Notes under the pieces: model-generated
What the model saw: only the letters and a program-made list of their open reading frames with translations
Told to the model about the DNA's origin: nothing
Database searches by the model: none
DNA from: Actinomycetes bacterium
GTDB lineage: Bacteria; Actinomycetota; Actinomycetes; Mycobacteriales; Mycobacteriaceae
Direction of reading: 5' to 3'
DNA length: 17,329 nt
Assembly (NCBI GenBank): GCA_023461275.1
Contig: JAEYMI010000079.1
Span: forward strand, 1-17,329
Part shown: positions 14,396-17,329 of the stretch, piece by piece
How the letters are laid out: the number at the start of each line of letters is the position of its first letter
Numbering within the stretch: the first letter of the stretch is position 1
Made by a program: the position numbers and the translations under genes

Positions 14396-15730
14396 ATGAC
14401 ACCACCGACCCGACCGCCGCGTCCGGAACTGTTGATCCGTGCCGTCGACGCCGGCGATACCTACGTGTCCTTCCGTTGGCTCGACGACCCGGCGAACCCC
14501 TACGTGCATCGCATCCGATCAGGGGATATTGCTCCCGCGCTCACTGACCTCGGCAATGCCCTCATCGGCGCCGACGGTGACGACGACGAACGCATCCGAC
14601 GGGCGTTCAGTGGCGCACTCATGCATCCGGAAGATGAAGCAGCACTGAGTAATCGATTGGCCCAGCAGATTCTGCCGGCCACGGTGCGCGATGCGATCGT
14701 GGCACGGCACACGCCCGGACAACCCGTTTTGATCCGCCTCACGCCGAGTACCTCGCTGGCGCGTGTGCCATGGGAGTTGTTGCCGGTCGACGGCCGGACC
14801 AGACTGGTCGAGGTGGCCGATCTGCGCTATGAGCCCCCGGCGTCGGTACATGTCGGTCGCGCCGCCGTCCCGACTCCCTGGAACGACGAGATCGCCGACC
14901 TGCCAACGCTGTATGTCGTCGATCCGATCCTGCCTGCCGGCTCCGGATTGGGACAGACCCTCACCAGGACGGCGTCGACGGTGCGCTCGGACTACACCGC
15001 CCTCGTCGATCACGTCGGGCGACAGAACCACACGTCGATGTCGGGGGTGCAACGCGAGATCGGGCGGTGGGCGCTGTCCGATGAACTACGTACTCCGCCA
15101 GCACGATTCTTCTACTTCGGACACGTGTCGTCGACTCTGAATGAGCCTGGTTCGGCGTCGTTGCACCTGTCGGACACCGCTAACCGCTGGGGTCGGGCAC
15201 ACTCGATGAACGGTGCGCACCGCCCGCTGTGCTCGCTGGATCTGTTGCTGGGCACCGAGGACGCCCAGCTCGACAACGGTGAGGTGATCCCGGCATCGCG
15301 GCGCGACCGTGTCGGCGACGACCTGTGGCCGATGCCCCGACGAGTGGCCATGATCGCGTGTGAAGGCGGCGCCGACTACCGCAGTGCTGAAACGTTCGGT
15401 TTGGTGATAGCCATGTTCCACGCAGGTGCCCAGATCATCACGACGACGAGATGGACCATGCCGTCGGCACAGGCATTCGTCGATTTCGCGCCCGGCGCGG
15501 AGATCCCGGGCCCCACAACGGAACTTGCCGTGGCCGTCGACCGAACCCAGCAGGCCGCCGATCCTGTTGCCGCACTGGCACAGTGGCAGCGCTACAAACT
15601 CGACTGCTGGCGAGCGGACCCCGATCCCGGCCCGGCGACATCGCCGTTGACCTGGGCCGGAATCACCTGTCACGAGTGCCCACCGCGAGAAGTGCGACGG
15701 CCACATTCAGCCCCTATCCTTGCGACATGA
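14396..15730 (+). CDS. CHAT-domain cysteine protease
   Basis: 444 residues. The CHAT (caspase HetF Associated with TPRs) domain fills about 105-395. Seen motifs are VLIRLTPSTSLARVPWELLP (the usual entry to the domain), RFFYFGHVSST with catalytic His243, and RRVAMIACEGGADYRSAETF with catalytic Cys322, followed by GLVIAMFHAGAQIITTTRW. Both dyad residues are present, so an active clan CD-type protease is expected. Family knowledge: CHAT proteases act in bacterial defence, for example Csx29 in Craspase, and are normally held inactive by TPR or other sensor parts. Here the TPR part is on the next gene, which starts within the stop codon of this one (ATGA). No clear ribosome binding site precedes the ATG. 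Residues 1-100 are a small alpha/beta N-terminal region and the tail has extra cysteines (HECPP). Substrate unknown; the two upstream proteins are candidates. Confidence 0.93.
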   Translation: MTPPTRPPRPELLIRAVDAGDTYVSFRWLDDPANPYVHRIRSGDIAPALTDLGNALIGADGDDDERIRRAFSGALMHPEDEAALSNRLAQQILPATVRDAIVARHTPGQPVLIRLTPSTSLARVPWELLPVDGRTRLVEVADLRYEPPASVHVGRAAVPTPWNDEIADLPTLYVVDPILPAGSGLGQTLTRTASTVRSDYTALVDHVGRQNHTSMSGVQREIGRWALSDELRTPPARFFYFGHVSSTLNEPGSASLHLSDTANRWGRAHSMNGAHRPLCSLDLLLGTEDAQLDNGEVIPASRRDRVGDDLWPMPRRVAMIACEGGADYRSAETFGLVIAMFHAGAQIITTTRWTMPSAQAFVDFAPGAEIPGPTTELAVAVDRTQQAADPVAALAQWQRYKLDCWRADPDPGPATSPLTWAGITCHECPPREVRRPHSAPILAT

Positions 15731-17271
15731 CCGACGACGGCTGTGGCACGTCCGGCAGTACGGCCGACGACGATGCGGACCGAGAGTACGCGGAGTGGAA
15801 GCAGCGCGCCGACGAACTCGACGACGCCGCTGCGGCCTCCATCGACACCGGCGACGCTCGCCTGATCGGCCAGGCGTTCACCGACCTGGCCGTTCACCTC
15901 ATGGGTCTGGTCGCCGAGGACGAGGTCGTCGAGTATCTCCTGATCGCGCGGGACGCCTGGATTGATGCCGAGCAGTATCAGGATGCGACGGAATGTCTGG
16001 CCGCTGCAGCACATCTCGTGCTGCAGAGCGGAAACTACGAGGATGCGGCCATCGGGTTCGAGACGTGCATGGAGGAGTACCGTGAGATCGGTGAAGAGAA
16101 GTTGGCGGCCGAAGCCGCCAACAACCTCGGGTCCGTGCTGTCTCAGATCGGCCAGTTCAGCCGGGCCGAAGAAGTGCTGACCAGCGCCATCGATTTCTAT
16201 CGCCGTAACGGCATGCTCGACGACATCCCGGAAGTGCAGGTCAACCTCGGCGGTTTGTACGGCATTACCGGCCGGATCGCGGATGCCAAACGGGAACTCA
16301 CCACTGCGCGAGAGCATTTCGACCGGATCGGTCAGCAGAAGAACTCGGCGACCGCGTCGATGGCGTTGGCGGGAATCCACATGCAGAATCCGTTTCGGCT
16401 ATACCTCGCACGTCGCGAAACCGAGAAAGCCATCGACATCTTCAGCGCTCTCGAGCTGATCGACGATCAACGCGACGCCGAGGTTGTGTTGGCGTACTGC
16501 CTGGCGATGGTCGGGGAGTGGACCCGCGCGAACGCCTTGTACGACGGAGCGAGGCAGTATTACGTCGAGGTCGGCCGGCCTGACAAGGCCGCGGCCGTCG
16601 ACTACAACCTCGCGAACATGTATGTCGCACTGCAACAGTTCGACCGGGCTGACGCGGCATTCGAATCGGCGGCCAAGGGTCTTGCCGACGCCGGCCAGCA
16701 TCATCAGCTGTCGCGGCTGGAATGGAACCGGGTGAAGCGCTACTTCACTGAGGCTGCCGTCAACTCCGCCGACCGAGCGGCGTTGACGCGCCATGCGGTG
16801 GACGCTGCACTCACCTCGCTGATCGCGGCGGACTACGAGCGGTTTCAATTTGTCAGTCCACGACGTCGTGCCGACTGGGCGAGCTCGCTGCGCGACCGAA
16901 CCGCAATGACTTTCTCGATCGTCGCGACTTTCGGTGACGCCGCACTCGTCGCCGACCTCATCGAGTGGGGTATCAACGGCGGGGTGTACGGCGTACCAGA
17001 TGCGGATGCGCCGTCGGACAGCGAGCCGGTGCTCGAGAATCTCGATGACGGGTTCGGAGACGCGCTGCGCTCGGCGGACGTCGGCGATGCCGCCATGACC
17101 ATGGGCGCAGTCAACCTTCTTGCGCGACCGGATCTTCCGATGGCACCGCCGCCGGCGCTGGTCGGCGTCGACGGCACGGTGATGTTGGGTCGTTACCGAG
17201 AGATGGCGGCCAAGATCGACCCCGATGTCGATCGGCTCCTGGCGACTGTTCCGTCGGTTGCCGCCTGGTGA
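15727..17271 (+). CDS. TPR protein, separate sensor partner of the CHAT protease
   Basis: 514 residues from ATG 15727, chosen because it overlaps the CHAT stop (ATGA). The in-frame upstream extension to 15451 only reads the CHAT gene in another frame. Tetratricopeptide repeats run from about 87 to 330 (NYEDAAIGFETCMEEYREIG, AANNLGSVLSQIGQFSRAEE, NLGGLYGITGRIADAKRELT, DYNLANMYVALQQFDRADAA). A helical region follows (FQFVSPRRRADWASSLRDRT, ATFGDAALVADLIEWG). The C-terminus has PPPALVGVDGTVMLGRYREM. That region resembles the segment which, in single-chain TPR-CHAT proteins, links the repeats to the protease (from memory of the family). The pair is therefore probably a split TPR-CHAT with reversed gene order, in which this protein senses a signal and controls the protease (inference). 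Confidence 0.9.
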   Translation: MTDDGCGTSGSTADDDADREYAEWKQRADELDDAAAASIDTGDARLIGQAFTDLAVHLMGLVAEDEVVEYLLIARDAWIDAEQYQDATECLAAAAHLVLQSGNYEDAAIGFETCMEEYREIGEEKLAAEAANNLGSVLSQIGQFSRAEEVLTSAIDFYRRNGMLDDIPEVQVNLGGLYGITGRIADAKRELTTAREHFDRIGQQKNSATASMALAGIHMQNPFRLYLARRETEKAIDIFSALELIDDQRDAEVVLAYCLAMVGEWTRANALYDGARQYYVEVGRPDKAAAVDYNLANMYVALQQFDRADAAFESAAKGLADAGQHHQLSRLEWNRVKRYFTEAAVNSADRAALTRHAVDAALTSLIAADYERFQFVSPRRRADWASSLRDRTAMTFSIVATFGDAALVADLIEWGINGGVYGVPDADAPSDSEPVLENLDDGFGDALRSADVGDAAMTMGAVNLLARPDLPMAPPPALVGVDGTVMLGRYREMAAKIDPDVDRLLATVPSVAAW

Positions 17272-17329
17272 CGGCGCCGGGGGGGGGGGGGGGGGGGGGC
17301 GCCGCCCCCCCCCCCCGCGGCGGGCGGGG
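17272..17329. other. Homopolymer-rich end, probable contig edge
   Basis: Eight bases after the last stop codon a run of 21 G (17279-17299) begins, followed by mixed GC and a run of 12 C (17305-17316) to the end. G and C tracts this long are unlike the rest of the window and could pair with each other. They look like a sequencing or assembly artefact at a contig end rather than native sequence. Confidence 0.75.

Noticed and set aside
15451..15726. Upstream extension of the TPR gene by 92 codons
   Set aside because: It lies wholly inside the CHAT gene in another frame, and the ATGA overlap at 15727 is the natural start.
15670..16380. 236-codon minus-strand ORF opposite the TPR gene
   Set aside because: It mirrors the TPR coding frame and has no recognisable domain or ribosome binding site.
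1..17329. Mobile-element genes or attachment sites marking a genomic island
   Set aside because: No integrase, transposase, terminal inverted repeats of an insertion sequence or tRNA-end duplication was seen in the window.

Overview
The window is high-GC DNA with strongly G/C-biased third codon positions, GTG starts and dense operons with 4-base gene overlaps. This fits a mycolate actinobacterium of the Gordonia/Rhodococcus/Nocardia type (inference from composition and protein style; no taxonomic marker gene is present). The right edge falls into a 21-base G run followed by a C run, so the window probably stops at a contig end. No tRNA, rRNA, CRISPR array, integrase or transposase was seen.

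The DNA is organised as two divergent gene blocks around a control region of about 340-390 bases (roughly 9683-10072). The leftward block (minus strand, 9682 down to 1) encodes, in order: a membrane protein with a degenerate TIR-like domain and a beta-propeller; a second membrane protein with an intact TIR domain, one transmembrane helix and a beta-propeller; a 61-residue protein coupled by a GTGA overlap; a protein joining a macro-like N-terminal domain to a TIR domain; and, after a 116-base gap, a DUF4062-STAND NTPase-TPR protein whose C-terminus runs off the left edge. The rightward block (plus strand, 10073 to 17271) encodes a small helical protein, an OmpA-domain lipoprotein, two coupled proteins I do not recognise, a CHAT-family cysteine protease with both catalytic residues, and a TPR protein that looks like the sensor half of a split TPR-CHAT protein.

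Together the parts (TIR NADase-type domains, CHAT protease, STAND switch, TPR and propeller scaffolds, envelope-anchored proteins) are those of bacterial conflict or regulated-cell-death signalling. My working model is an envelope-linked alarm island: propellers outside the membrane sense or scaffold, cytosolic TIR domains act on NAD+, and a separately encoded TPR/CHAT pair supplies proteolysis. The grouping is seen in the sequence; the joint function is inference. A perfect 17-bp inverted repeat (9843-9859 and 10005-10021) in the divergent control region may link expression of the two blocks.
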